From JANJTB01 sp032027125 (GTDB taxonomy: Bacteria; Bacteroidota; Ignavibacteria; Kapaibacteriales; UBA2268), in NCBI GenBank assembly GCA_032027125.1, contig JAVSMQ010000001.1, positions 728,006 to 792,005 of the forward strand: DNA of 64,000 nt, read 5' to 3'. Position numbers and translations under genes: made by a program. Within the stretch, counting starts at the first letter, position 1. The number at the start of each line of letters is the position of its first letter. Positions 17,201-25,851 of the stretch are shown here, one piece after another. The notes below the pieces were generated by a model that was given only the letters and a program-made list of their open reading frames with translations, made no database searches and was not told the DNA's origin.

Positions 17201-19914
17201 CTGTTTATTTTGTTATCGTGATTATAATACTTCTGATATGAATTATTATTGAAATTCAATAATTGACCCATACCAAGAGAAACAACACCATAAGTAAACT
17301 TATGAATCTCATTGCCTGAAATCGTATTAAAAGCATTACCCAAAGTGTCAAGTCTGAAAGGATTAGTTCTCAGAACCGCATCTATCGGTGGACGGCTTCT
17401 GATAACAATACCTGAAGAATAAGTTCCTAAAGCCATCACATCATCATCATATTCAAATCTGTTTAAGAATGAATTAAATGAGCTTAAAGGCAGACGGCAA
17501 TTATTGGATACAGGCTGTAAAATTCCGTCTTCAATCAACAGATTCTTTATCTGAATATTTGAAGCACCGTTACCGAGATAGAAAACAGCTCTGAAATCAT
17601 TAGTTGTACCAATTATAAATCTCAGTGATTTTTTGGGACCGCCGTCGAAAATGATATTCTTAGGTGCGTTTGCATATAAACGTACCATAGGTGAATTCAC
17701 ATTCAAGACAGGTGCATATATATTTGACGGAACATTTGACTGTCCGAAATAAACGCCGATACCTGTTGCGGAATACAGATTAATCTGTACACTCGAACGG
17801 GTTGCATACTGCGGGTCAACAGTGAATGTCACAGTATTTTTAGGATTATCCATCCCGATTATATCCGAACTGAAATCAATAGCAGGTGTATTAAGCAAAG
17901 GGTTACCTTCAACATAAACTTCATCTTTAAGAAGGAATGTTACAGGACAATCAACACCCTGAGCATAAAGTGCATTTACTGCATCAGCAATAGTTGTAAA
18001 ATGACCGCCTGATTTTGAAATTGAGTATGTACCGCATAAACCGGCTTTAACTTCAAATGGAACGATTATTTTATTATTTGAAGGCACTTCGTCCAAATCA
18101 GCATAAACCTCAATTTCCGCCGTATAAGGGCCTGTGCCTCTTGGAATAAACGGCACTTCCCAAACAAGGTCGGTCTCACGAACCAAGCCGCTTGGAAGGT
18201 CTTTTAATGGAGCAAGCTGATTATATACTTCAATACCATTATAAGTAATTATGAATCTTGCAACAGTATTTGAAATGTCTGATACACCGTTATTGCGGAA
18301 TCTTGCTGCCAATCTGATTGGTCTGTTGTTGTAAACAGGTGATACGGGGCTTAACATAGTCAAAGCCTGAGCATCAATCTGATAAGCAACCTCAAAAAGT
18401 TTTTTAGGGTCGCCTTCACGAGGGAATGTATTGTTTGGAAGGAATTTATCAGCAAACTGATTCTGCATGTGTACTATGACTTTTATATTAAAAAGTCCGA
18501 TATTTCTGGGCTTGTACAACTGAGAAAAAGTAAGTTCTCTCTGTTGGTTGAACAGAAGCGGGTCTTCAGGAAATTTAAATTCCTCTTCGATTGCATCAAT
18601 TTCATTTCCGGCTTCGTCATAAATATAATAAACAGCACGAACATAAGTCAGAGGATCGGCACCCTGGTTTTTAACTAAAATTTTAATAGGCACGCCGGGA
18701 CCTGAGAACTGATAAATTGAACCCGGATTGTAAACTGGTTCCAATATGTCGGTAATTGCCAGATCACTTGGGAATGCAATTGTGAATTTTGATGTAGCAT
18801 AATCCGAATATGGAGTACCGTCAAGATATTCCAAATAAGCATCAATACGATACTCACCGCTTGGGAATAAAGCTTCGTTTGTCAAATCCAATGCACCGTC
18901 AGAAAGTCTTCCTGCAGGTCCTTTGGCATGAGGCATAAATACTCTGATTGCAGTACCCACCGGCTGAGGGTTCGGAACAACAAGTTCAGAAGCAGTTATA
19001 TCAGCGGCATTAATTGCTGTATATATAACTTTAATATTCGGGTCGTTAAGAGGACCGAGTATTAAATATCTAACAACTACCTCTTTCTGTGCCGCATCCC
19101 TGCTGATTTTAACAAACGGACGTTCGTCACCTGCATAAATCCTGCCTGTTGCCAGTACAGTATTACTTGAAGGCTGCAAACCTGCTAATTTCGGAGTTGC
19201 AGTTAATGTGAAAGAGCGGCCTCTGTAAAAATATTTTCTTACATCCTGTGTTAAAAAAGGCTGAAGAGTTTCAGGAACATCATAACCATAATAAAATATA
19301 GATGATACATAAGGAGCCTGTGGAGAAATATTGATATAGTTTGAATTTCCATTACCCTGGAAATACAAGAAACCATCCTGTTCTCCGTATCCGAAACCAT
19401 TTACATTATTATAAATGATTTTAATTTCGTTAGTTGTCTCATAGAATTTAATCTGAGCGTCAAATGAATTGCCGCTGAAATCATTCATTACCCTTGCTCC
19501 AAGTTGCTGTACCGTCAGTACCCTGAAAGGAGCAGCTCCTTCGTACTTATATGAGAGCGAACCTGTAGTAAAAAGGTCTCTCTTATACCACGAAATAATA
19601 TTCGGTATAGTGGGGAAATTGGGAATTTCTTGTGCAATAGGCGACCTTTTGGTATTAATGGAAATAAATCCATTTTCATAGGCGTAAATATTAAATACTG
19701 TCTGGTTGTCGTAGGTAAACGGGAACTGCATCTGAATCGGAATTTCAAAGTCATTTCCTGACAATGAAACCTGCGGATTAACCAATGGTTTCCATACCTC
19801 TACATCCTCTCTTATAATAGAACTGGTTATCGGTACCTGAGCAAATATGCCCATAGATGACATCAGCACTACTCCCAGAATCAGTAAACTCTTTAGTAAT
19901 CTGTTTGTTCTCAC
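14287..19914 (-). CDS. Giant secreted surface protein with T9SS sorting domain
   Basis: 1875 residues. A signal peptide (about 1-26, ending MGIFAQ) sends it to the periplasm. The last ~85 residues (VKPNPASDNTTVEF, ALYDVNGKEV, PSGSYTVVLKGG) form a type A T9SS C-terminal domain that directs outer-membrane export and surface attachment. Residues about 380-640 hold CARDB-like Ig strands (YQFSGPGVPIKILVKNQGAD), and about 640-1200 a right-handed beta-helix (NNIGLYISSNEISNVKGGNE, ITNNTIVLGNDGVSNTGPVV). Likely an adhesin or surface-layer component; no catalytic site is evident. The GTG start at 19914 is supported by GGAGG six nucleotides upstream. A strong terminator follows. Confidence 0.85.
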   Translation of the reverse strand: MRTNRLLKSLLILGVVLMSSMGIFAQVPITSSIIREDVEVWKPLVNPQVSLSGNDFEIPIQMQFPFTYDNQTVFNIYAYENGFISINTKRSPIAQEIPNFPTIPNIISWYKRDLFTTGSLSYKYEGAAPFRVLTVQQLGARVMNDFSGNSFDAQIKFYETTNEIKIIYNNVNGFGYGEQDGFLYFQGNGNSNYINISPQAPYVSSIFYYGYDVPETLQPFLTQDVRKYFYRGRSFTLTATPKLAGLQPSSNTVLATGRIYAGDERPFVKISRDAAQKEVVVRYLILGPLNDPNIKVIYTAINAADITASELVVPNPQPVGTAIRVFMPHAKGPAGRLSDGALDLTNEALFPSGEYRIDAYLEYLDGTPYSDYATSKFTIAFPSDLAITDILEPVYNPGSIYQFSGPGVPIKILVKNQGADPLTYVRAVYYIYDEAGNEIDAIEEEFKFPEDPLLFNQQRELTFSQLYKPRNIGLFNIKVIVHMQNQFADKFLPNNTFPREGDPKKLFEVAYQIDAQALTMLSPVSPVYNNRPIRLAARFRNNGVSDISNTVARFIITYNGIEVYNQLAPLKDLPSGLVRETDLVWEVPFIPRGTGPYTAEIEVYADLDEVPSNNKIIVPFEVKAGLCGTYSISKSGGHFTTIADAVNALYAQGVDCPVTFLLKDEVYVEGNPLLNTPAIDFSSDIIGMDNPKNTVTFTVDPQYATRSSVQINLYSATGIGVYFGQSNVPSNIYAPVLNVNSPMVRLYANAPKNIIFDGGPKKSLRFIIGTTNDFRAVFYLGNGASNIQIKNLLIEDGILQPVSNNCRLPLSSFNSFLNRFEYDDDVMALGTYSSGIVIRSRPPIDAVLRTNPFRLDTLGNAFNTISGNEIHKFTYGVVSLGMGQLLNFNNNSYQKYYNHDNKINSNIIHSVAKSAVFLGYEMNTEVFGNRIYDVLGSCGFYTAAIAAGGEARDGKFGYNNIGLYISSNEISNVKGGNELYGISIVQSRNDFVNLDKPFLFPDVAENLRIINNMIWGFESTDPNAPVIGIMLATERKQPDFDWNGMTFEPKFTNYYSRNDVITNNTIVLGNDGVSNTGPVVGISLFNTKNAQLFNNAISVQDAQIDINNPVTAALMIYGLHPNKGGFESNRNAYWVSSPNAAIFRFIETDNIGRVVEQGFKREFVSLSQWQNWTGQDWNSVYGNFFNDMEFTGIAPFILRIKQNPVPMGSILNNRGMKVEGNEVDIDGKLRGEAGEKYDIGAVEFRGRTFGRDGEAVAFLTPGSYRATAPLPFSESEYIMTTAPVAIKAIVRNNGQLPISYQNATLTIARETTASGVFSQEGAPIAVAMKDILFAEDNVIDFLTSDGINSPPTNYEFFPKTYGELRNVGYNVPDQFKAMEANVTPLYKLTITLQDDEHNINNKIEKVIRFFIRKSPVQLLISGENIKTTKLDGNDPLDIIAGNLNLDSLKATFFRLGWYINLDLEDPRIDIDIFDRERWEPRSVNYPIYRTLFWVDGHDFDGGLVPKRLTRYDRDQVEGFLASGTFENKKNLFVGSQEIVRNETPFFPDWLRNVLSAKIGNPENPMGPDGDYNGKYVTGIIIGRDNEFMVRSTDFFGDDYPRVAANMINNPGIGNTLIGMKYKSHIEDITDGPQAPDAKRIAVLATEYTKYNVVFSGVEWRHWANLDGIIRAFFDYAEFNDGNVIPVELISFNAKQAGTRVDINWVTASEVNNSKFVIERTANNETGKNFLPIDEVEAVGNSSITNYYGPVVDSKVEMGKSYIYRLKMIDRNGDYEYSDEKIVTLTSINGTINLEDVKPNPASDNTTVEFTLGNEMEVTVALYDVNGKEVISIASGRMNQGVHKFDVNTSQIPSGSYTVVLKGGNVVLTSKLNVVK

Positions 19915-20483
19915 TACAAACCTCCAATATACATAAAACTAATTATTTAATTTTCTTACTAATTATACATGTAAAATCGTGCCGATTTTCTGTATCAACC
20001 TGATTTTTTAACATTTTTTTCGATAAATTCATTAACATCTGAACCACTTACAAAATAAGAACGTTAGAAATCAAATTTAATTACATGAAAAACACTCGTT
20101 TACACTATATTTCAAACAACAGAAATAAATTAGAAAACAGTTTCTTTCTAATCATACAAAATTAACAAAATTAATCAACATAAAAATAACAATGTTGATA
20201 AATAGTCAAACTTTTATCAAACATTTAAAGAATATTCAAAAAAATCATGCCCACGCTTTACATTTACTCCTAATAAAAAGCACATTAAACAGCATATAAT
20301 TAAAAATATGTTTATTTATTCAATTTACAATATTAAATATAATAATACAATGTTACTTAAAAAAGAAAAAAATGTTATTTTTACATATATCTTAGTTGAA
20401 AATCATAATTATTTTTTAAATTGTAAAATAAATGTGTAAATTATTCAACAATTGTGTACTTTTTAGCACATATTTGGAATTTT
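19915..20483. other. 569-bp AT-rich divergent intergenic region
   Basis: No gene is supported here. It should hold the divergent promoters for the surface-protein gene (minus) and ruvB (plus). A perfect 8-bp stem (ATTAGAAA at 20129-20136 with TTTCTAAT at 20145-20152) lies in the middle; it may be an operator or simply chance in AT-rich DNA. Confidence 0.5.
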
Positions 20484-21503
20484 ATGTCGAAGAGATCAGA
20501 AAATACAGAATCAGAACGTAACTTATCGGATGAACTTGAAAGTTCATTAAGACCACTTGATTTTGACGAATTTGTAGGGCAGAGAAAAATTGTTGAAAAT
20601 CTGAAGATTTTCATTCAAGCTGCTACTAAACGTGGTGAACCTCTCGACCATGTTCTGCTGACCGGACCTCCCGGACTCGGCAAAACAACACTAAGTCATA
20701 TCATTGCCCGTGAGATGGGTGCCAATCTCAAAATCACTTCGGGTCCGGTACTCGAAAAACCTGGTGATTTAGCCGGACTGCTTACAAATCTTCAGGAAGG
20801 CGATGTTATGTTTATTGATGAGATTCACCGTCTGAATAATGTGGTTGAGGAATACCTCTATTCCGCAATGGAGGATTATACTTTAGATATAATGATAGAT
20901 TCGGGTCCATCGGCACGTTCGATTCAAATCAGCATTCCGAAATTTACTCTTGTGGGTGCAACTACACGTGCAGGACTGATAACTGCACCACTTCTAAGCA
21001 GGTTTGGTGTTGTTTCACGTCTTGATTATTATGATGCCCGAGATTTGATTCTTGTAGTTCTGAGGTCATCCGGCATTTTGAAAGTCGAAATTCACGAGGA
21101 TGCAGCTTGGGAAATTGCATCAAGAGCACGAGGAACTCCACGTATTGCAAACCGATTGCTTCGAAGAACCAGAGACTTTGCTCAGGTAAAAGGCAATGGC
21201 ATAATTGATTTGGATATTGCAAGATATGCTCTCGAATCGCTTGAAGTTGATGAGTTCGGTCTTGATGATATGGACAAGAGAATTATTTTGACAATTATTG
21301 AAAAGTTTTCCGGCGGACCGGTCGGGCTATCTACAATTGCAGCATCAATCGGTGAAGACCCGGGAACCATTGAAGAAGTATATGAGCCTTTTTTGCTTCA
21401 ACAGGGATTTATTCAGCGTACAGCCCGCGGCAGAACAGCTACCGAAACTGCTTATAAACACTTCGGAGTTGACCGCGGCAAGGGCAATACACTGCTGTTT
21501 TAG
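20484..21503 (+). CDS. ruvB: Holliday junction branch migration ATPase RuvB
   Basis: 339 residues from the ATG at 20484; an in-frame extension to 20454 is unlikely because RuvB families start close to this point. RuvB is the AAA+ motor that, with RuvA, moves Holliday junctions during recombinational repair. Visible are Walker A GPPGLGKTTLSHIIA near residue 54, Walker B MFIDEIHRLN near 105, sensor 1 LVGATTRAGLITAPL near 155 followed by the arginine-finger region SRFG, and the C-terminal winged helix (GPVGLSTIAASIGED and RGRTATE). All key residues are present. No ruvA or ruvC lies nearby, so the Ruv genes are dispersed. Confidence 0.97.
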   Translation: MSKRSENTESERNLSDELESSLRPLDFDEFVGQRKIVENLKIFIQAATKRGEPLDHVLLTGPPGLGKTTLSHIIAREMGANLKITSGPVLEKPGDLAGLLTNLQEGDVMFIDEIHRLNNVVEEYLYSAMEDYTLDIMIDSGPSARSIQISIPKFTLVGATTRAGLITAPLLSRFGVVSRLDYYDARDLILVVLRSSGILKVEIHEDAAWEIASRARGTPRIANRLLRRTRDFAQVKGNGIIDLDIARYALESLEVDEFGLDDMDKRIILTIIEKFSGGPVGLSTIAASIGEDPGTIEEVYEPFLLQQGFIQRTARGRTATETAYKHFGVDRGKGNTLLF

Positions 21504-21590
21504 TCAGGTTAGCAGAGATTTGAGAAATTTTCGTTATTAAAATAATATTTTATTTTTGATGTCAATATTTTTTTAAAAGTTGAGTATAAT

Positions 21591-21800
21591 ATGCAATATA
21601 ACGTAAATATTAATGAAAAGACTGTTGAAGAGCTCTTTCAAAAATTCAAAACGAATGACTTAAATAATATAATCAATAATCTTCTTCATGATGCATTAGA
21701 AAAGAAAAAGGGTAAAATTGAAGATTTTTTCGGTAAAGTTGATTATGTAGAAGATTACGATTATAAATCGCTGAGGAATCGAAATGAAAGTATTGATTGA
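21591..21800 (+). CDS. VapB-type antitoxin
   Basis: A 69-residue, highly charged helical protein. The C-terminus (DFFGKVDYVEDYDYKSLRNR) is typical of VapB antitoxins, which bind the VapC active site through this tail. The N-terminal half (NEKTVEELFQKFKTND) is the likely dimerisation and DNA-binding part. It overlaps the PIN toxin gene by 17 bp in another frame. Family identity is by sequence pattern plus operon context. Confidence 0.75.
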   Translation: MQYNVNINEKTVEELFQKFKTNDLNNIINNLLHDALEKKKGKIEDFFGKVDYVEDYDYKSLRNRNESID

Positions 21801-22206
21801 TACTTCAGTTTGGTCATTAGTATTCAGAAGAAAGTCAGAATCAGACATTGCAAAAAGTATTGAACAAGAACTTAGAAGTCTGATAAAAAGTGGTTCTGTT
21901 GAGTTAATTGGAGCTATCCGGCAGGAAATATTATCAGGAATTTCATCCGAAATCGTTTTTAAAAAACTTGTAATTGCACTACAGGAGTTTTCAGACTTAT
22001 TAGTTAACTCCGATATACATGTTAAAGCAGCCGAATGCTTTAATATTTGTCGAAGTAAAGGTATTCAAGGCTCTCATACTGACTTTTTGATATGTGCTGT
22101 CTCAATCTTTTATAATATCCCAATTTTTACATTAGACAAAGATTTTGAAAATTACAAAAAATATCTGCCCATTTCACTTCATGATTACCTAAGAATTAAT
22201 AACTAA
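21784..22206 (+). CDS. vapC: VapC-type PIN-domain toxin
   Basis: A 140-residue PIN-domain ribonuclease. The N-terminal KVLIDTSVWSLVF carries the first catalytic Asp (Asp6), RQEILSG near residue 43 the conserved Glu, SHTDFLICAVS near residue 103 the third acidic residue, and FTLDKDFENYKKY near 115 the fourth. VapC toxins cleave tRNA or rRNA; the target here is unknown. It overlaps vapB by 17 bp, so expression is probably coupled. The pair is inserted between ruvB and an ABC exporter. Confidence 0.85.
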   Translation: MKVLIDTSVWSLVFRRKSESDIAKSIEQELRSLIKSGSVELIGAIRQEILSGISSEIVFKKLVIALQEFSDLLVNSDIHVKAAECFNICRSKGIQGSHTDFLICAVSIFYNIPIFTLDKDFENYKKYLPISLHDYLRINN

Positions 22207-22547
22207 TATAATTATTCTTGATATAATGTTAGTTAGGGATGGAATGAAAACTTGTCAGTAATTTTGTTTTTTAGCTTGGTAACATCAGAAATCCATACTT
22301 GATAAGGATAATAAAAGAGTTATGTTATTTGATACGTTGTTTAAAATTTCGCAGTTAAACGAATAAATCCACCTTAATCCCCCTTTTTCAAAGGGGAAAA
22401 GTGAGTGAAGCGAACAGGAGGATTTTAATTTTGCGAATGAGATTTTTTTTGGAAACAGAAGTTCAGAATGTGTTATTTAGAATCTAAGTTGAAACAATCA
22501 ATTTTTTATTACGTAAAAACAAATTAGAATTTATATAAGGAGATTTG
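22207..22547. other. 341-bp intergenic gap with one dispersed repeat
   Basis: Apart from the inverted repeat at 22365-22425 and the ribosome binding site of the next gene (AAGGAGA at 22537-22543), I see no gene or RNA in this stretch. Confidence 0.5.
22365..22425. repeat. Dispersed inverted repeat (AAATCC-type ends)
   Basis: Ends AAATCCACCT and AGGAGGATTT are inverted, with an internal CCCCTTTTTCAAAGGGG hairpin and the phrase GTGAGTGAAGCGAAC. A related element with AAATCCCCCTG ends lies at 51796-51852. Probably a short interspersed palindromic element. Confidence 0.55.
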
Positions 22548-23477
22548 ATGGAAATTGTAAAAGTTGAAGGCATCACAAAGTCTTTCGGAAATTATAAGGC
22601 TGTGAATAACGTCAGTTTTTCTGTATCGGAAGGTAAAATCTTTGGATTACTCGGTCCGAACGGTGCCGGAAAAACTACCACAATCAGAATGATAACAAAT
22701 ATACTGTATCCGGATTCCGGGAAAATTGAAGTAATGGGCAAACCAACCGGAACAGATGTACAGAATATTTTAGGTTATCTGCCCGAAGAAAGAGGTTTAT
22801 ATAAAAAGCTTAAGGTAATTGACCAGCTTGTTTATTTTGCCAGACTTAAGGAAATTCCTAAAGCTCTTGCTACACAGAGGGCAATGGAATGGCTTACCAA
22901 ATTAGGTGCTGCAGGTTGGGAAAATAAGAAAATTCAGGAACTGTCAAAAGGGATGCAGCAAAAAGTTCAGTTTATTTCTACAATTCTCCACAACCCTACA
23001 GTAATGATTCTGGACGAACCTTTCTCAGGATTCGACCCGATTAATACCGAACTTTTAAAATCTATCATTTTGGATATGAAAGCAGTAGGCAAAACTATAA
23101 TTCTCTCAACACACGTTATGTCGCAGGTTGAACAAATGTGCGACGATTTGGTGTTAATCAATAAGGGTAGTGTAGTACTTGCAGGCGGTGTCAGAGAAAT
23201 TAAATCAAGATTCGGAAAAAATACGGTGATAATTGAATTTGATGGAGACTCCGGTTTCCTGAATAATCTAAACGGAATCAGAATAAACGACAAATCATCC
23301 AACAGGGTGGAATTTAAACTTGAAGACCCGAATTTATCAACTAATTATATTCTTCAGGAAGCTATGAGGAATAATGTTAAAATTATTAAATTTGAAAAAG
23401 TCGAACCAAGCCTTCATGAGATTTTCATTGATGTTGTTGGTAAGGAAAACATAAAGGACGCAAACCATGAAAATTAA
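22548..23477 (+). CDS. ABC transporter ATP-binding protein (NatA-like exporter)
   Basis: 309 residues from the ATG at 22548, with AAGGAGA a few nucleotides upstream. A complete ABC nucleotide-binding domain: Walker A LLGPNGAGKTTTIRM near residue 36, signature ELSKGMQQKVQF near 128, Walker B VMILDEPFSGFDP near 150, and switch His in ILSTHVMSQVEQM near 183. The C-terminal ~90 residues form the extension seen in NatA-type ATPases. It overlaps the permease gene by 11 bp, so the two form a simple two-gene exporter. The substrate (sodium, antibiotic or lipid) cannot be fixed from sequence. Confidence 0.9.
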   Translation: MEIVKVEGITKSFGNYKAVNNVSFSVSEGKIFGLLGPNGAGKTTTIRMITNILYPDSGKIEVMGKPTGTDVQNILGYLPEERGLYKKLKVIDQLVYFARLKEIPKALATQRAMEWLTKLGAAGWENKKIQELSKGMQQKVQFISTILHNPTVMILDEPFSGFDPINTELLKSIILDMKAVGKTIILSTHVMSQVEQMCDDLVLINKGSVVLAGGVREIKSRFGKNTVIIEFDGDSGFLNNLNGIRINDKSSNRVEFKLEDPNLSTNYILQEAMRNNVKIIKFEKVEPSLHEIFIDVVGKENIKDANHEN

Positions 23478-24774
23478 AGGCTCAAAAATCTGGACTATTA
23501 TTCAGCACGAATATACTTCAAAAGTTAAATCACGCGGTTTCATTCTCGGAACTATTCTTGCCCCGCTCGGTATTGTATTGATTTATGGTGCTATGATAGC
23601 TGTTACTCTTTTGTCTTCCGGTCAGACAACATTGAAAATTGCCATACTTGATTATACCGGACAAATTGGTACTGAACTTGTTGCACGTGATACATCAAAA
23701 TTTTTCCTAACTACAAAAAGTGAGAAAGAACTCAGAAAAGAAGTTCTTGATAAAACTCTTGATGGTTATCTTGTTTTGAACAATGATTTCCTCCAGACAG
23801 GTAAAGCGGATGTATTTACAAGTGGCGGCGGTGGACTTGGATTTATCAAATCTATTGAAACTAATTCCGAGGATATTATAGTCAACAAAAAGCTGAAAGA
23901 AATCGGTGCCGGACAGAATATAATTGATTTGGTAAACAGCGGAGTATCAATCACAACCAAAAAAGTCACCGCTGAAGGAGCAAAAAAAGATTATTCCGAA
24001 ATTCTTGCATTTCTTGGTTATGCCCTCGGATTTATGATTTACGGTTTGATGTTTACCTACGGCAGTTTTGTTATGCGTGGAGTTATCGAAGAAAAGGCAA
24101 ACAGGATAGTCGAAGTAATAGCATCGTCTGCCCGTCCTTTTGAAATAATGTTTGGCAAAGTTGTCGGGATTGGTGCTGTAGGACTTACCCAAGTACTTTT
24201 CTGGCTGATACTTCTGGTATTGCTTTTTGCAGTCGGCGGTTCTGTTGCTTCAATGTTTATCGGTCAGCCTGAAACTGCATCAATGGCACAGGGTGCTGCC
24301 GGTTCACAGCCTCAGCAGGCTGAATTGATTCTGTTTTTCCAGAACTTCACAATATCCCCTTGGGTAATTGTTGCATTTCTGTTTTACTTCCTTGCAGGTT
24401 ATTTTATATATTCATCACTGTTTGCTGCAGTCGGCTCTGCAGTTGACCAGGAGCAGGATGCTTCTCAGCTTTCACTTCCGGTTGCATTGCCGATTATTAT
24501 TCCGATAATGTTTATTCCGAATGTGATGTCTAATCCTGACGGAACACTTGCAACAGTACTTTCGCTGATACCGTTTTTCACGCCGATACTGATGATAGCA
24601 AGAATAGCGGCTACAGAAGTACCATTATGGCAGATTGCACTTTCGGTTGTTCTTCTTGCCGGAACATTTTTGTTGTGTCTGTGGGTTGCTGCAAAGATTT
24701 ACAGAGTCGGAATACTTATGTACGGCAAAAAACCGACTTTCAAAGATTTGTATAAATGGTTTAAGATAGATTAA
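23467..24774 (+). CDS. ABC-2 type permease (NatB-like)
   Basis: 435 residues. One N-terminal transmembrane helix (GFILGTILAPLGIVLIYGAM near residue 20) is followed by a ~150-residue extracytoplasmic domain and then five or six more helices (LAFLGYALGFMIYGLMFTYG near 180, VLFWLILLVLLFAVGGSVAS near 245, and more to the end). The motif EEKANRIVEVIASSARPFE near 205 is characteristic of NatB and related ABC-2 permeases. It pairs with the overlapping upstream ATPase and is followed by a strong terminator. Confidence 0.88.
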   Translation: MKIKGSKIWTIIQHEYTSKVKSRGFILGTILAPLGIVLIYGAMIAVTLLSSGQTTLKIAILDYTGQIGTELVARDTSKFFLTTKSEKELRKEVLDKTLDGYLVLNNDFLQTGKADVFTSGGGGLGFIKSIETNSEDIIVNKKLKEIGAGQNIIDLVNSGVSITTKKVTAEGAKKDYSEILAFLGYALGFMIYGLMFTYGSFVMRGVIEEKANRIVEVIASSARPFEIMFGKVVGIGAVGLTQVLFWLILLVLLFAVGGSVASMFIGQPETASMAQGAAGSQPQQAELILFFQNFTISPWVIVAFLFYFLAGYFIYSSLFAAVGSAVDQEQDASQLSLPVALPIIIPIMFIPNVMSNPDGTLATVLSLIPFFTPILMIARIAATEVPLWQIALSVVLLAGTFLLCLWVAAKIYRVGILMYGKKPTFKDLYKWFKID

Positions 24775-24807
24775 CAAATTCTATAATACAACAATCCCTA
24801 TTTACTT

Positions 24808-24844
24808 AAAAGCCTTCTCATTAAATTTGAGAAGGCTTTTTTTA
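24808..24844. terminator. Strong bidirectional terminator
   Basis: AAGCCTTCTC pairs with GAGAAGGCTT around an ATTAAATTT loop, with A and T runs outside. It separates the exporter operon (plus) from the DUF2283/PIN genes (minus). Confidence 0.9.
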
Positions 24845-24884
24845 TCAATTAATATGTTGCTGCAAAATAAAATATTATTGAATA

Positions 24885-25115
24885 TCAGGCATAAACTAAT
24901 TCGCTTACCTTATAATTCTGCTCGAAAAGTTTGAGTTCAGTCAGGTTATCCATAATTTTTGAGGCATCTAATATTTCAATACCTGCTATTTTTCCTTCAC
25001 GGTCATAGTTTATACTTACTGACTCACTCAGGTCGGTTGTCATTGCAGAGCCGTTAGTAATTTGCTTAAACTGTATGTAGAGTGCATCTACCTGCTTATC
25101 ATATAACATTTTCAT
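24885..25115 (-). CDS. DUF2283 family protein
   Basis: A 76-residue protein matching the DUF2283 pattern: a start MKMLYDKQVDALYIQF, a middle with SVSINYDREGKIAGIEILDA, and a helical tail. The molecular role of the family is unknown, though its members often sit beside toxin-antitoxin genes. Here it follows the PIN toxin gene after 17 bp, probably in the same transcript, so it could be an accessory component or regulator of that locus. Confidence 0.75.
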   Translation of the reverse strand: MKMLYDKQVDALYIQFKQITNGSAMTTDLSESVSINYDREGKIAGIEILDASKIMDNLTELKLFEQNYKVSELVYA

Positions 25116-25132
25116 AATTTACCTAACCAAAA

Positions 25133-25516
25133 CTAATTCAATTTAACCTTTACAGGATATAATTCAAATTTTGAATCCGAAGTAATAATAGTCAAATTTT
25201 CTGCAATTGCCTGAGAGATTAACAGCCGGTCAAATGGGTCCTTATGGAAATGAGGCAACTTAGATAACACATTCAGGTGATTTATTTGAATCTGAATAAT
25301 ATTGACTCCCTTCAAATTCAAATCATTAAAGATTTTCTCGATGGGTTCATTTAATTTCAACTTTCCAATTGATTGTTTAATTGTAATTTCCCAAAAACTA
25401 ATGCTGCTTATATAAAGTGAATTCTTGCTGTCATTTAATATTAGCTGAATTGATGAACTTATTTTATCCGGATTATTTGTCGCGTTAATCAAAAGTGAAG
25501 TATCAAGTAAATACAT
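25133..25516 (-). CDS. PIN-domain toxin (paired with DUF2281 antitoxin)
   Basis: 127 residues of PIN-fold nuclease type. Asp5 in YLLDTSLLINA, the SISFWEITIKQSIGKL segment near residue 40 with the conserved Glu, DPFDRLLISQAIAENL near residue 93 with the third acidic residue, and TIITSDSKFELY near residue 112. This variant (WEI..K..GKL then HKDPFDRLL) is the one normally paired with DUF2281 antitoxins. It starts 2 bp after the antitoxin stop. Expected activity is RNA cleavage; the target is unknown. Confidence 0.85.
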   Translation of the reverse strand: MYLLDTSLLINATNNPDKISSSIQLILNDSKNSLYISSISFWEITIKQSIGKLKLNEPIEKIFNDLNLKGVNIIQIQINHLNVLSKLPHFHKDPFDRLLISQAIAENLTIITSDSKFELYPVKVKLN

Positions 25517-25518
25517 AT

Positions 25519-25734
25519 TTACATATACTCCGAGAACTCTTCCAACGGTTCATCAAAATCATCAGAAATTTCGAACATTCCTTTGAACATTCCTAAAATT
25601 GAATTATTCTTACCATTTTCTATTATTGGTTGAATTTGTACATATACTCTCTTCAAATCAATATCTAACGGAGCATCCAAAATTAAAATATTTGGTTTCT
25701 TGAAAATTGCATTTCCTGATAAAATCTGTGACAT
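25519..25734 (-). CDS. DUF2281-type antitoxin
   Basis: A protein of about 71 residues with a divergent N-terminal part and the diagnostic DUF2281 C-terminus (GMFKGMFEISDDFDEPLEEF), which normally occupies the PIN toxin active site. I prefer the ATG at 25734, which has AAAGGTG just upstream, over the in-frame GTG at 25743. It is immediately upstream of the PIN toxin gene. Confidence 0.75.
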   Translation of the reverse strand: MSQILSGNAIFKKPNILILDAPLDIDLKRVYVQIQPIIENGKNNSILGMFKGMFEISDDFDEPLEEFSEYM

Positions 25735-25851
25735 TGCATTCACCTTTACTCATTTTATTTAACTCAAATATTAACGATACTTTAAATAATATATTTGACT
25801 ATTCATTTATATTCAAAAACTGTGAAAAACTATGATAATATGCTATAACTT

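Noticed and set aside
24885..25115. DUF2283 as the antitoxin of the PIN toxin at 25133
   Set aside because: The DUF2281 gene at 25519 is directly upstream and has the diagnostic tail, so DUF2283 is at most accessory.
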